DNA of 53,735 nucleotides from Candidatus Woesebacteria bacterium GW2011_GWB1_39_12 (GCA_000993405.1 LBWB01000003.1:1-53735), one strand, 5' to 3'; positions 1 to 9,436 are shown, counted from the stretch's first letter. Notes: generated by a model from the sequence alone, not told the origin. Numbers and translations: made by a program.

Positions 1-149
1 ATGATAGAAGAAAAAAACTGGCGCATGGGTGTGCCGGAAATGGTACACGGAACGCTGGTACACCGAATTTGAATAGTACGTACTCACATTTTAAATATTC
101 ACCACGTACATTCAATGCTCGTGCCGATTGCGACGGGCAAACCCTCACA

Positions 150-275
150 GGCTCGCTAGGAATAGCGGGCGAGGGCGTGCGACTCGCCGCTCCCAGTGTT
201 GGGGGCTCGCTTAAGGCATGGACGCGTAAACCGTGAACGAGCCTAAACCCCCTTTACGGGCATGTTAGGTCAAGT
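150..275 (+). ncRNA. Candidate structured RNA, possibly the 3' end (right end / omegaRNA-like) of a tnpB-type element lying left of the window
   Basis: Nested perfect stems: CGCT/AGCG (154-167), GGCGAG/CTCGCC (168-188), GGCTCG/CGAGCC (204-243), CCTAA/TTAGG (242-269), followed by GTCAAG. The intact IS605-type right end at about 47785 also ends in a hairpin plus GTCAAG. Confidence 0.35.
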
Positions 276-539
276 ATCGGGTTGTCCGAAAAAATGCGAC
301 AAACGCTTACCACGCAAAACAGCAAACACCAAGCAATCAACGAGTAAACAAATTTTAGCCAAGTCACAAAAACGTCTTAAGGCTTTGAAGCTAACTTAGG
401 ATGTCGGCTTAAGATTTCGACAAGTAACACGTTGAACGGATAGTCACACAAACACAAAACCGTGTGAAAGTCTAGCACCCGAGCCGTAAAGAGGTACATA
501 ACGCTAAGCCACGCTGAAAGGCCAAAAGCATAAGCCGTT

Positions 540-830
540 CATGCTAACAACATTTCGGAATATTGATTTTGATTTACTCTTAGTAATTTCGTGTTTGTCT
601 GAGGCGCGTTGTCGGAATTACGTAGAAGTGTAAGCACTAATTCCCAAACACATAGAAGTCTATCCGATTGTAAAAACCCCTAATGCTTTGACTGAAACCT
701 TTTTTTGGACTTCTCTCTCGAAGTCTCAAACCTTAACGCGGTGAGAGAGTACACGGTCATAAGACACACTTTCAGCACGTTAGCGTGTTTCAATAATCTT
801 AGCCTTATCTTCTTATGACCGTGCCAATAT
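540..830. other. Non-coding region with consecutive inverted repeats (structured RNA or cis-acting DNA site)
   Basis: GGAATTA(614-620)/TAATTCC(638-644) with nested GTG/CAC; GACTTC-tctctc-GAAGTC (708-725); CACGGTCATAAGA(752-764)/TCTTATGACCGTG(811-823) enclosing CACG-TTAG-CGTG (776-787). No convincing ORF. Confidence 0.5.
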
Positions 831-843
831 GAGACAAACAAAA

Positions 844-957
844 ATGGAGAAAAGGGAAATGGATAGATGTCGGAAATGCGGTCAATCTCTTAGAGTAGAT
901 GGAACCTGTTTCAATCCGAATTGTACCGACTATTCAAAGGCGTGGGATGTAAAATGA
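844..957 (+). CDS. Zinc-ribbon microprotein (37 aa)
   Basis: MEKREMDRCRKCGQSLRVDGTCFNPNCTDYSKAWDVK; ATGA overlap with next ORF. Confidence 0.5.
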   Translation: MEKREMDRCRKCGQSLRVDGTCFNPNCTDYSKAWDVK

Positions 958-1052
958 CAGAGTGCGGCCATACGGAATCATATCAACTTGTCGGATATGG
1001 CATAGACCGCCATTACGAGTGTAAGAAGTGCGGCGCATCATTCCCAGTTTGA
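954..1052 (+). CDS. Zinc-ribbon microprotein (32 aa)
   Basis: MTECGHTESYQLVGYGIDRHYECKKCGASFPV; ATGA overlap. Confidence 0.5.
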   Translation: MTECGHTESYQLVGYGIDRHYECKKCGASFPV

Positions 1053-1101
1053 GCCTAAGTTTTTTGCTCAAACCCGAAAACGAAAAGGAGAAAAAGAAAA
1101 A

Positions 1102-1377
1102 ATGAAAGCTGTTTTTGAAAACGGGAAATACGTTAAACCCCTACCTGATGGAACCTGTAAGAACTGTGGTAAAATTCTAAGTAACCCAGAGAAGCCTAGA
1201 GCCATATTCTGCAACCGGAAATGCTTCTTTCAATATGTCGGAAAACCGAGCATTTCAACTATGGAGAAATGGAGCGATGACGGAGTAGCTAAAGCTCTTG
1301 ACGGTTGCCGCGTTGAACCTGATGGAATTTGCGCACATGGACAAAAATCTTGGCTTCTACACTTAGGGATAATTTAG
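1102..1377 (+). CDS. Small zinc-finger protein
   Basis: CKNCGK...CNRKC; upstream GGAG. Confidence 0.6.
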   Translation: MKAVFENGKYVKPLPDGTCKNCGKILSNPEKPRAIFCNRKCFFQYVGKPSISTMEKWSDDGVAKALDGCRVEPDGICAHGQKSWLLHLGII

Positions 1378-1379
1378 CC

Positions 1380-1745
1380 ATGTCAAATTCCCCAGCTGAA
1401 TTCGTGTTTAAGGCACGGTATGAAAAGCAAACCGGACACCGCTTAGTTCATGGGAACCAGAGAGAGCCAGACTGGATTGATACGCAAACAAAAGCGGCTT
1501 TTGAAATCAAGCAAATCAATTATCCGCGTACACATTTCAAAGACCAAATTCGCGTTAACGCTATGAGCATTAGCAGACACGCACAGGAAAACCCTAACGC
1601 TAAAGTTGTCCTAGTTTTCACTGATAACGTTATGCTGACTAGCGAACCGCGAACCATAGCGGAGAACAGTCAAGTCGAACCGAGCCAACAAACAGGCGAT
1701 AGGCTCACTTATCTAACCCCGCTTTCAATATTCGAACCATTCTAA
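1380..1745 (+). CDS. Possible PD-(D/E)XK-type nuclease-like protein
   Basis: EPDWIDTQTKAAFEIK resembles a D..ExK core; in-frame ATG at 1380 preferred over 1329. Confidence 0.4.
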   Translation: MSNSPAEFVFKARYEKQTGHRLVHGNQREPDWIDTQTKAAFEIKQINYPRTHFKDQIRVNAMSISRHAQENPNAKVVLVFTDNVMLTSEPRTIAENSQVEPSQQTGDRLTYLTPLSIFEPF

Positions 1746-1761
1746 AAGGAGAAATGAAAAA

Positions 1762-1869
1762 ATGGCTAAGTACAATTCAATCTATTACGAGCATATGCAC
1801 AAAATCAAGTCTAACACGGAGTGGTTCGCACATTTGAAAATCTGTCCTAATTGCTCGGTAGAACCATAA
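1762..1869 (+). CDS. Microprotein with CPNC motif
   Basis: MAKYNSIYYEHMHKIKSNTEWFAHLKICPNCSVEP; preceded by AGGAG. Confidence 0.45.
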   Translation: MAKYNSIYYEHMHKIKSNTEWFAHLKICPNCSVEP

Positions 1870-1883
1870 GAGGCTAGAGAACT

Positions 1884-2171
1884 TTGAACGTTAGAGTTGT
1901 TAGATTAACTAGCGATGAAGTTTTTGACATTATCAAATCAGATAGAACGTGGGAACTCTGCACCTTACGGCAGTTAGCGATTAATGGTGATGACGGAATA
2001 GCAACATTAGGGGAAGATTTTCGTTGGCATTGGATACGGGGCGGAGTAAAAGCGGTGATAGATTACGCGCGTAAGAACCCGGAACGAACCGTGCGATTAG
2101 CCCTAGACCAAGGCAGTAAATGGTATGGAAAATGTAAAGCCAAAAACCTTCGTATTAAAGTATGGGAGTGA
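1884..2171 (+). CDS. Hypothetical protein
   Basis: TTG start directly after GAGAACTT start-associated motif. Confidence 0.6.
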   Translation: MNVRVVRLTSDEVFDIIKSDRTWELCTLRQLAINGDDGIATLGEDFRWHWIRGGVKAVIDYARKNPERTVRLALDQGSKWYGKCKAKNLRIKVWE

Positions 2172-2362
2172 AAACTTTGGCTTACGTTGAAACGATAACG
2201 GAACTAGACACGCGCCGACTAGACGAAGAAGCATACGCACAAATGCCGACACGCCTTAAGGTGAATTACTTTCACTGTGCTAAGTGCGGGCGGATTGTTA
2301 AGCGAACCGCTAAAGGCGAACTTAAATCGTGCCCGTTCTGCACCGAGAAAAAAGATAGGTGA
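2162..2362 (+). CDS. Small zinc-ribbon protein
   Basis: CAKCGRIVKR...CPFC. Confidence 0.6.
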   Translation: MGVKTLAYVETITELDTRRLDEEAYAQMPTRLKVNYFHCAKCGRIVKRTAKGELKSCPFCTEKKDR

Positions 2363-2370
2363 AAAAGTTT

Positions 2371-2496
2371 TTGGCTAAGTTTCAATGTGTCAAATGTGGT
2401 AAAGTTTTCGCCGATGATAAAGACTGGAACACTTCATGGAATCATCAAGAAAAAACCCCGACGCACGACGAATTTAGGGAAGTAAACCCACGATGA
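2371..2496 (+). CDS. C2H2-like zinc-finger microprotein (41 aa)
   Basis: CVKCGKVFADDKDWNTSWNHQEKTPTHDEF; AGGTGA upstream of TTG. Confidence 0.5.
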   Translation: MAKFQCVKCGKVFADDKDWNTSWNHQEKTPTHDEFREVNPR

Positions 2497-2747
2497 AACT
2501 TAAAGGTGTCGAACCATTGAACACGGTAATCAAATTACCGGACGGACGTATCGGAACTATTTGTTATAATTGGTTGGACGGTTGCGGCGGCATATGGGGG
2601 AAAAAACATTTCGACACTGAGGAACGCATGGATAATCCTGATTTACCGGAACCGGAATTCATGCTAAGGGAAAAAGAGATTGAAGGAAAACTTCGCGGAT
2701 TAGAAAACGCGGAATGTGTCGGTGAAGAATATGAGATTCTATTGTAA
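2493..2747 (+). CDS. Hypothetical protein
   Basis: ORF with ATGA overlap to the preceding gene. Confidence 0.55.
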   Translation: MKLKGVEPLNTVIKLPDGRIGTICYNWLDGCGGIWGKKHFDTEERMDNPDLPEPEFMLREKEIEGKLRGLENAECVGEEYEILL

Positions 2748-2844
2748 AGACTGTGACAGATATTTTCGTAAACAGAACTTAGCCAAACAACATCTCTTAG
2801 AAACAATGCACGAAGTCGGAAAAGTAGTAAACCGGTGAGAACTT

Positions 2845-3051
2845 TTGAAAGTGGAAATTAAAGGTGATATTACCACGCCCGTTCATAACCCGACAGTAAT
2901 AACCATAGAGGAAGCGGGATTAGAAAGTCTAGAAATCATAATCCACAGCGTCCCGTTTCCAAGCGAGAAATACGGACAGGTAGCAAAACCCGTAACATTA
3001 AACGTTCAGCGTGCGGAGTTTCTACGCATAAGCAAAGTCTTAGGAAGGTGA
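2845..3051 (+). CDS. Hypothetical protein
   Basis: GGTGAGAACTTTTG start context. Confidence 0.55.
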   Translation: MKVEIKGDITTPVHNPTVITIEEAGLESLEIIIHSVPFPSEKYGQVAKPVTLNVQRAEFLRISKVLGR

Positions 3052-3315
3052 AAAGAAAATTGAACGCTGAAGAAATGGAGCATGAAATAGGCATAGCGAT
3101 AATAGCGCTAGGTAATATTAACCATAGAAACCTAAGCGAGGTTGCACAACAACAATTACGCATTGCTAAAGACGCACTAGAGAGAACGCGAGAATAGAAC
3201 GGTGAGAACTTTCTAGGTCACGGCGATAAGTGCCCTGATGATGAATTAGGCAAGCTCTAATTCGAAACCCTCTTTTTGAGGGTTGGCGCAAACACAAATT
3301 AGGAGAAGGTGAAAA

Positions 3316-3525
3316 ATGATAGATAGAAAACGAGAAGGGTATGACGCGGCATGGAAGGAACTAGTTAGATTGCTAGAACCAGTCAAAGGCGATTCACGCG
3401 CAGTTTACGAAATTAGCGAAGGCTTTGCAGAGGCACATAATGACGCGCTCGCATACGTGAATAATCCAAACGGCAGAATGGTTGAATACTACCGAAAGAG
3501 CTATCCTAACTATGCCTTTGTTTAG
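3316..3525 (+). CDS. Hypothetical protein
   Basis: ATG with AGGAGAAGGTG upstream. Confidence 0.55.
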   Translation: MIDRKREGYDAAWKELVRLLEPVKGDSRAVYEISEGFAEAHNDALAYVNNPNGRMVEYYRKSYPNYAFV

Positions 3526-3701
3526 GGCTTTGTTTTGTACTAAACCCGAACTGAACCTTTAGGAGAAAATGGGAAAATTGAAAGAACCATACCGTTTTGT
3601 TGTTGTGGACACGCCCTATAATAGAGCGTGGTATTCTAACCTTATCGGCAGATTTTTTGCCGAACCCCCCGCATACGCACAAGTAAAGGAGATATAAGAA
3701 A

Positions 3702-4067
3702 ATGGAAAATGCTGAAGTCATTTCGAGTTATTCACGAGCGCAAGCCATAGAAGATGGTATACTCGTAGACATATCAAATACGAGTGAAGCTAAAGAGGCT
3801 GGGTTCAAAATTCCCGTAGCACTAACCCGCGCTGTGTATTCCACAATTGAAGAGGGCATAGGAATAAACGGACAAGACCGAAAAGGCAGACTATGGGACA
3901 TTTGCTTTATGGCAACACGAGCGTTTAGAAACTTTCAGGAAGACAAGCACCTAGTCCCGTTTGAAGTTCTCATGTTGGATAAAGACACTAAAATGCAAAC
4001 GCTAAAACTTTGGCTAACATTCAACGAATACGAAGGGTTCACAATAATGTACCCGGAGGATTACTAA
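3702..4067 (+). CDS. Hypothetical protein
   Basis: 121-aa ORF with upstream AAGGAGAT. Confidence 0.65.
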   Translation: MENAEVISSYSRAQAIEDGILVDISNTSEAKEAGFKIPVALTRAVYSTIEEGIGINGQDRKGRLWDICFMATRAFRNFQEDKHLVPFEVLMLDKDTKMQTLKLWLTFNEYEGFTIMYPEDY

Positions 4068-4069
4068 AA

Positions 4070-4171
4070 ATGCCTTGTTCGAAATGTGATGGGCTAGGCT
4101 GGATTTTCCGCGTTGACTGGTTCGCCTTAATGCCCTGCTCTAACTGCTCTGTGAGGCCAGAACTTTGTTGA
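4070..4171 (+). CDS. DnaJ-like CxxCxGxG microprotein (33 aa)
   Basis: MPCSKCDGLGWIFRVDWFALMPCSNCSVRPELC. Confidence 0.45.
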   Translation: MPCSKCDGLGWIFRVDWFALMPCSNCSVRPELC

Positions 4172-4311
4172 TACTGAAACCGTGGAAATGTCGCAAGTGC
4201 GGAAACGTCATACGGAACAGTCTAAGCGAGATTAACGCGGAGTTTGCGAAGCACATGGAATTTATGGATAACGTGCCGCTAGAAACTTACTTCGAGGTTC
4301 TTGACAAATGA
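4165..4311 (+). CDS. C2H2-like zinc-finger microprotein
   Basis: TTG in AGAACTTTG motif; LLILKPWKCRKCGNVIRNSLSEINAEFAKHMEF type reading. Confidence 0.45.
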   Translation: MLILKPWKCRKCGNVIRNSLSEINAEFAKHMEFMDNVPLETYFEVLDK

Positions 4312-4520
4312 GCAACGGTCATGTTTTCATGCGCTGTCCCGTATGCCACACGCTGATAGAGAAAACGGATAGGAATGGTTACATTGATTTTCGTAAATCC
4401 CCGCACACGATTAAAGCCGTATGCCCAGAACATACTTTAGAGTTTCACCGTTTAATGCCCGACTGGACACCAAAAACAGAACGAGCCGTTCTCGAACTAG
4501 AAGCACAATATAAGAGATGA
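4308..4520 (+). CDS. Small zinc-ribbon protein
   Basis: CPVC...CPEH; ATGA overlap. Confidence 0.6.
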   Translation: MSNGHVFMRCPVCHTLIEKTDRNGYIDFRKSPHTIKAVCPEHTLEFHRLMPDWTPKTERAVLELEAQYKR

Positions 4521-4527
4521 AAGAACT

Positions 4528-4785
4528 TTGAGAAAGATTCTAGCACGTCATAGGTGGGTTGCGGATGCTACGATAACGGAGAGCTACGACACGAATGAGG
4601 AATTTCGGGTTACACATAGGCGTTTCACAGCGACGGTTGACGGCTACCGTAACTTTAGAATCTATGACGGCGAACTTGAAGATGGATTAGTGAAACGGAT
4701 AATCGCGAAGGTTGAATCAATAAAAACGCGGATACGAAGCGGCGACGAAACAATATTACACGAAAACACATTATTGGAGAACTGA
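4528..4785 (+). CDS. Hypothetical protein
   Basis: TTG in AAAGAACTTTG motif. Confidence 0.6.
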   Translation: MRKILARHRWVADATITESYDTNEEFRVTHRRFTATVDGYRNFRIYDGELEDGLVKRIIAKVESIKTRIRSGDETILHENTLLEN

Positions 4786-4790
4786 GAACT

Positions 4791-4952
4791 TTGCGAAAGT
4801 CTAACGTAATTCTATCAGAGCAAATACTCTCTAAAGTTTTGAATGGCATAAACACGGCAATATCATTTTGCGACCAGAACGAAGATAGCTACATCTATAA
4901 TTGTTTGCTTCGAGCGCGAGAGGAAATTGAACACGCAACAAAAGCATTATGA
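4791..4952 (+). CDS. Hypothetical small protein
   Basis: TTG in GAGAACTTTG motif; 53 aa, below the ORF track cutoff. Confidence 0.5.
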   Translation: MRKSNVILSEQILSKVLNGINTAISFCDQNEDSYIYNCLLRAREEIEHATKAL

Positions 4953-5060
4953 ACGGTGAGAACTTTTGTTGATGGAATCGGTTTGGGTTTCATGGTTAGT
5001 GCATGTACCCTACTTGCTACCTCAAGAAATTGAGACTGATTATGGAGAGGATTGAGAACT

Positions 5061-5204
5061 TTGCCTAGAAAGAAGTTTTACCGTATCAGCGTAACTAATG
5101 GACATGAAGAAATCGCCGTGTACGAGTTAGGCAATTACTCGAAGAAACAAGCGTTAGCCGACTTCCTGAGAACATACTTACACATAAGCGAAGACCCGGA
5201 ATGA
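5061..5204 (+). CDS. Hypothetical small protein
   Basis: TTG in GAGAACTTTG motif; LPRKKFYRISVTNGHEEIAVYELGNYSKKQALADFLRTYLHISEDPE. Confidence 0.5.
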   Translation: MPRKKFYRISVTNGHEEIAVYELGNYSKKQALADFLRTYLHISEDPE

Positions 5205-5329
5205 GGGAGAACCCTTTGCATAGCTGTCCTGATTGTGGGAACCCGACCACGGATAACTTTGAACTCTGCGATTACTGCGAAATAGATTTACTACAGGAAA
5301 TGTGCGATGTGCAAGGGGTATGAGAACTT

Positions 5330-5452
5330 TTGAAGCTCATCATTGAGCGTTTTCAATGTTTCCAACATGGAACCGTGTTTGAATCTGAGCGTGAGTATGA
5401 ACAGCATTTAATGGAAGCACACCACAAACCAAACATGAAACTATACGCATAG
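5330..5452 (+). CDS. C2H2-like zinc-finger microprotein
   Basis: TTG in GAGAACTTTTG motif; FQCFQHGTVFESEREYEQHLMEAHH. Confidence 0.45.
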   Translation: MKLIIERFQCFQHGTVFESEREYEQHLMEAHHKPNMKLYA

Positions 5453-5666
5453 AAAACGTTTCCTAGTCGCTTAGTAATGAGCGCCCTTGAAGATGACTGA
5501 AGCAGAACTTTCAGTCGAAACCCCGTTTGGGGTTGGCGCATAAACACGCCACAACAAATTAGGAGAAAAGAAACAAGATGAAATTGAATCTGGATGGCTT
5601 AGAGGAACTATTCTCTATTGGAGAGTTTCGTAAGCGTAAGCGGTTTTGGGAGAGGTGAAAGAAACT

Positions 5667-6029
5667 TTGAGCAAGAAAAGAAAGAAGCGGCTGAGTATCT
5701 ATGCGATTCGGCATAGTGGAAACACTGTCGGATACGTGCAAGCACAGAACCAGAAAGAAGCATTAGACATGGCTAGTGTGGCTCTCGATAACGGGATTTA
5801 TGACGATGATGACAACGGTGGAATGACCGTTGACTTCGAATTCTCACACGTAGCTGGAGAACAAGGCGCGATTAAAACAAGAGTAAACAAATATGATGAA
5901 ACCTTCAAGGGGCACGCAAATATTTTCTACGAAGACGACATCAGAAATCTAGTAGCCGACAACGTTATGCAGTTCACCACAGCCAAACGCACGAAACTAA
6001 AGGAACTACCCGAAGAGGAAGAGGACTAG
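5667..6029 (+). CDS. Hypothetical protein with acidic tail
   Basis: TTG in GAAACTTTG context, GAGGTGA upstream. Confidence 0.65.
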   Translation: MSKKRKKRLSIYAIRHSGNTVGYVQAQNQKEALDMASVALDNGIYDDDDNGGMTVDFEFSHVAGEQGAIKTRVNKYDETFKGHANIFYEDDIRNLVADNVMQFTTAKRTKLKELPEEEED

Positions 6030-6035
6030 AGAACT

Positions 6036-6500
6036 TTGAAAGAAGAAATCACACAAATACGAACTACTAAGCAGCTGAAAGACTTAGCGAAGACTCTGAA
6101 AGTTGGGGCTGACTGGCATGAACCCGACGAACAAGAAGTTGAAGTAAAAGTCGAAGGCTCACACCTAGACAATGCATTCATGGAACTTACAACTGAGAGA
6201 TGGCCGAACCGCGAATTTAACGTAATAATTCTTCAAGATAAGAAACCTGTCGCGTGGATTAATCTCGCAAACCTATTCGCTATGGCTGTCGATACGTGGC
6301 CTGATACCGGAGAACCTAAAGGAACTTTCACTGGTCATGAAGTGAACATTCGAAGCATACGCGAAACATACCTAAACCGAATTGAACGTAACATTGAGGA
6401 CGCGGAGAATAGCCTAACACACGCGAAAGAAGCTGTAACAACAACCCGCGAAGAACTACGCAAACACCCAAACGCGCCGGAAGGATTCGTGAGGGAGTAA
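6036..6500 (+). CDS. Hypothetical protein
   Basis: TTG in GAGAACTTTG motif, 154 aa. Confidence 0.7.
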   Translation: MKEEITQIRTTKQLKDLAKTLKVGADWHEPDEQEVEVKVEGSHLDNAFMELTTERWPNREFNVIILQDKKPVAWINLANLFAMAVDTWPDTGEPKGTFTGHEVNIRSIRETYLNRIERNIEDAENSLTHAKEAVTTTREELRKHPNAPEGFVRE

Positions 6501-6507
6501 GAGAACT

Positions 6508-6651
6508 TTGACTAGGTTCATTGTGAATCTACGGGTTGAAGTTATCGCGCGCAATTCGGAAGAGGCTAAGGCGAAAGCCATAATCCCATACGCGTACGGA
6601 TTTCCCGACATGTCAGCATATGTGACAGACGCAAAACTCAGGAGAGACTAA
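6508..6651 (+). CDS. Hypothetical small protein
   Basis: TTG in GAGAACTTTG motif; 47 aa. Confidence 0.5.
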   Translation: MTRFIVNLRVEVIARNSEEAKAKAIIPYAYGFPDMSAYVTDAKLRRD

Positions 6652-6656
6652 GAACT

Positions 6657-6866
6657 TTGTGGAAGATTAACCATACGAGTTTCGACAGTGGATTCACAAC
6701 CTTAGACTATCCGCGTAACCGCGAAGAAGCATTAGAAGCTTGGGAATTTTGGAAGGCGAAAGGATTCAGTAATTGTCTATTGACGTTGTACCGACCATGT
6801 GGAAGAAAAGTAAGAGACTACTACTCAGAAACGAAGAAAGAAACTGACTATGAAGAGGATGATTGA
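6657..6866 (+). CDS. Hypothetical small protein
   Basis: TTG in AGAACTTTG motif. Confidence 0.55.
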   Translation: MWKINHTSFDSGFTTLDYPRNREEALEAWEFWKAKGFSNCLLTLYRPCGRKVRDYYSETKKETDYEEDD

Positions 6867-6871
6867 GAACT

Positions 6872-7756
6872 TTGTTTGAATGTAAAGTGGATGCGGAGCA
6901 GTTCAAGAACCTAATCAGTATGCCAACCGCGCTAATCGAAGAATGTGACATCACGCTCGGAACTTCAGGCATACGCGTGAACACGATGGACCCGGCTCAC
7001 GTCGCGCTTTGTCGGATTGAGTTAGCGAAAAGCATGTTCGAAGAATACGCGTGTGATAAGGATACGAAAATCCGGCTTGCGATAAACAGTAAGGGAACTT
7101 ATGGGAACGGTTCAAGCCTAGTCGGGCAATTCCCGAATAAAATCAAAGCCTCGCTGATGGACATTAAGTTACGTGGTGAAACCGAATTTGAGAAATCTCG
7201 ACTGGAACTTTCATTTCTCGGTAACCTTCGCAAGAACGCTAAAATCCCACTACTCGAAGCAAGCGAAGAGGAACCACCATACCCGAAAATTCGGTTCAAC
7301 GCTAACGTGAAAATCGTGTTAGCAGACTTACTCGAAGTCTTCAAGGACATGGAGAAGCATGGTGACAATTTCCGGTTAACCGCAACACGAGAAGAATTCA
7401 AAATCGAAACCGTCACGGAATTAACGGAACAAGTTTACCCGTTCGAGAAAGGCTCAGACGTAATGCTAGAGTTAGATGTACGCGAACCGAGTAAGGCTAC
7501 GTTCAACTTGAAGTATATGCTCGACATATTGAAGCAACTGAAAACCGCTTTTGAAATTGTCACACTTGAATGGTCAACGAACTTACCACTAAAAATCTCA
7601 GGTGAAAACATTCAAGGGGCAACCGTAGAATATTTCTTGGCTCCAAGAATCGAAGACCATGACGAACCAATCGAACGTAAACCCGAACCTAAACCTGAAA
7701 CAGAACTTATCCAAGAAGAAGATAAAATCGTATGCACGAATATCGTAACCAACTAG
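6872..7756 (+). CDS. pcn: PCNA-like DNA polymerase sliding clamp
   Basis: LFECKVDAEQFKNLISMPTALIEECDITLGTSGIRVNTMDPAHVALCRIEL plus C-terminal clamp-like region; TTG in GAGAACTTTG motif (ORF track start 6863 reads the motif as MRTL). Confidence 0.85.
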   Translation: MFECKVDAEQFKNLISMPTALIEECDITLGTSGIRVNTMDPAHVALCRIELAKSMFEEYACDKDTKIRLAINSKGTYGNGSSLVGQFPNKIKASLMDIKLRGETEFEKSRLELSFLGNLRKNAKIPLLEASEEEPPYPKIRFNANVKIVLADLLEVFKDMEKHGDNFRLTATREEFKIETVTELTEQVYPFEKGSDVMLELDVREPSKATFNLKYMLDILKQLKTAFEIVTLEWSTNLPLKISGENIQGATVEYFLAPRIEDHDEPIERKPEPKPETELIQEEDKIVCTNIVTN

Positions 7757-7780
7757 AGAAAAAAAGGAGAACGGAACTTT

Positions 7781-7918
7781 ATGGTTGAATGGTTGTGGAA
7801 TCCAGAACGTCGAGCATTAATTCAAGTCGGCGTTGTCGGGTACAATTGTGTGTGCAGCGTACAGCCTAAACGAATCTGTGCCTACCATAACAAACTCAAA
7901 GAACTATTAACGGAGTGA
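7781..7918 (+). CDS. Hypothetical microprotein (Cys/His)
   Basis: ATG after ACGGAACTTT; 45 aa. Confidence 0.4.
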   Translation: MVEWLWNPERRALIQVGVVGYNCVCSVQPKRICAYHNKLKELLTE

Positions 7919-8060
7919 AAACGAAATGAAGCAACACAAACTAGATTGCCCAGAATTGCATATCGGACATCAAGTTAGACAAAACCCCCCCGTCCTTATG
8001 CGATACTGTCTCGATTGCAAGGTCTTTCTCCGGGTCTTCCCATGTTGAGGTAAAAGAACT

Positions 8061-8189
8061 TTGGATAGAACTGAAATCGAGCGTTACGCTCTGAACGAAG
8101 TGAAGAAATATTTCGGTAGCGAAATTGACGGTAAGGAACTCTTACACAGACTAGACTACTACAAACGACAATACGTCTACCACACATAG
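8061..8189 (+). CDS. Hypothetical microprotein
   Basis: TTG in AAGAACTTTG; LDRTEIERYALNEVKKYFGSEIDGKELLHRLDYYKRQYVYHT. Confidence 0.4.
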   Translation: MDRTEIERYALNEVKKYFGSEIDGKELLHRLDYYKRQYVYHT

Positions 8190-8193
8190 AGAG

Positions 8194-8433
8194 GTGAAAC
8201 GAAAAATGAGCATGGATATTCGTGCAGGTATGTTTCGAGAAATTACTTTTCAACCACCAGAGACATTCAAGATTAAATTCGATAATGTACAGTTAGCAGA
8301 CGGAAAACGCGTGCCTCAAATCAAACTCTATTTCCGTGCAGACCAAATGTTTGCCTTTGACCAGTTCTGGGAACAATCCAAACAAGAATATGTCGAATAC
8401 AAGAAAAAGAATGAGGACTCCAAAAATGAGTGA
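8194..8433 (+). CDS. Small protein, paralogue of 9437-9679
   Basis: FREITFQPPETFKIKFD; likely ATG at 8206 in frame. Confidence 0.6.
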   Translation: MKRKMSMDIRAGMFREITFQPPETFKIKFDNVQLADGKRVPQIKLYFRADQMFAFDQFWEQSKQEYVEYKKKNEDSKNE

Positions 8434-8632
8434 ATACGTCGCGCCGAAATGTTCTCCATGCCCGTATTGCCGCGAGCAAATTCTTGACGGCTGGGAAGCC
8501 ATACATGTTCGCATGATTCACACGAAACCGTTCACCGTAATCAAATGTAATGGCTGTGGAGAATACATCAAAGTCCAATATGGAGAAAACAACATTTGCG
8601 GGAAATGCGGAACAAGACTAATGCTACAATGA
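8426..8632 (+). CDS. Zinc-ribbon/zinc-finger protein
   Basis: CSPCPYCREQ...H...H, CNGC...CGKCG; in-frame ATG 8426. Confidence 0.6.
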   Translation: MSEYVAPKCSPCPYCREQILDGWEAIHVRMIHTKPFTVIKCNGCGEYIKVQYGENNICGKCGTRLMLQ

Positions 8633-8806
8633 GGTTCGAAATATTTGTGTGAGGGTTGCATTAGAGCAGGGAAAACGCTGAATTGCGCGTGTAAACGCTG
8701 TGTGACGGAAGCAGTTATTCCAGCAGGTTCACCGCCAAGCGAAAGCGCGTATTGTTACGAATGTGAACACACCGTAGAAGGATGAGAAGAAGCGGGTGAG
8801 AACTTT

Positions 8807-9013
8807 TTGAATACTCAGGTTTTCGTGCATAAGTTGGTTGATGAGGTACGGGATTTCTGTGGTACGGTTAGTATTCTCCCCACACGAAAAGAACAGAACA
8901 CGGAATTTGATATTCTCCATTCAACACTCAGACAGCAAGTTAACATACTGTTCGCTAATGAAATTCACGACGCGTTGATTGATTTAGTGGAATGGAAAGA
9001 AGAAACGGAGTGA
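8807..9013 (+). CDS. Hypothetical protein
   Basis: GGTGAGAACTTTTTG start context. Confidence 0.55.
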   Translation: MNTQVFVHKLVDEVRDFCGTVSILPTRKEQNTEFDILHSTLRQQVNILFANEIHDALIDLVEWKEETE

Positions 9014-9138
9014 AAACTTTGCCTCTCGTAATTTGCTCGTTTTGCCTTTATGTTGGACAGGGAAGTGACTTGCAGGAAATGTGGCGTGACGCGGAACGGC
9101 ATGAAAAGAAATGCAAAAACAAAGAGGAATGATGAAAG

Positions 9139-9429
9139 TTGCCGAAATCTGAATTTCTAAAAACCTATCGCAAAGGTAAGGTTTCATCTGTGAAGTTGAA
9201 GAAGCTAGGAAACGCGGAACTTTTCCAAGTCTGGGAAGACGAGAAAATGTTGGGTTGGCTGTGGGCTCCTAAATCCCGCAAAATGATTCAAGTCTTCGAA
9301 ATATCCACGCCCGATAATTGCTCACAGTCACGACTCCGGCGATTAATGAAACTCATGGGACAGAACGCAACTACCCCGTTAATTCCCGTAGACGCTGACA
9401 CAGGCAAAGCCTACTTCGAATTGAAGTGA
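9139..9429 (+). CDS. Hypothetical protein
   Basis: TTG after GATGAAAG. Confidence 0.6.
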   Translation: MPKSEFLKTYRKGKVSSVKLKKLGNAELFQVWEDEKMLGWLWAPKSRKMIQVFEISTPDNCSQSRLRRLMKLMGQNATTPLIPVDADTGKAYFELK

Positions 9430-9436
9430 GAACTTT

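Noticed and set aside
8630-8650. GGTTCGAA-like matches as possible tRNA T-loops
   Set aside because: No accompanying acceptor/anticodon stems or CCA context here or at 33452; no tRNA gene could be supported.
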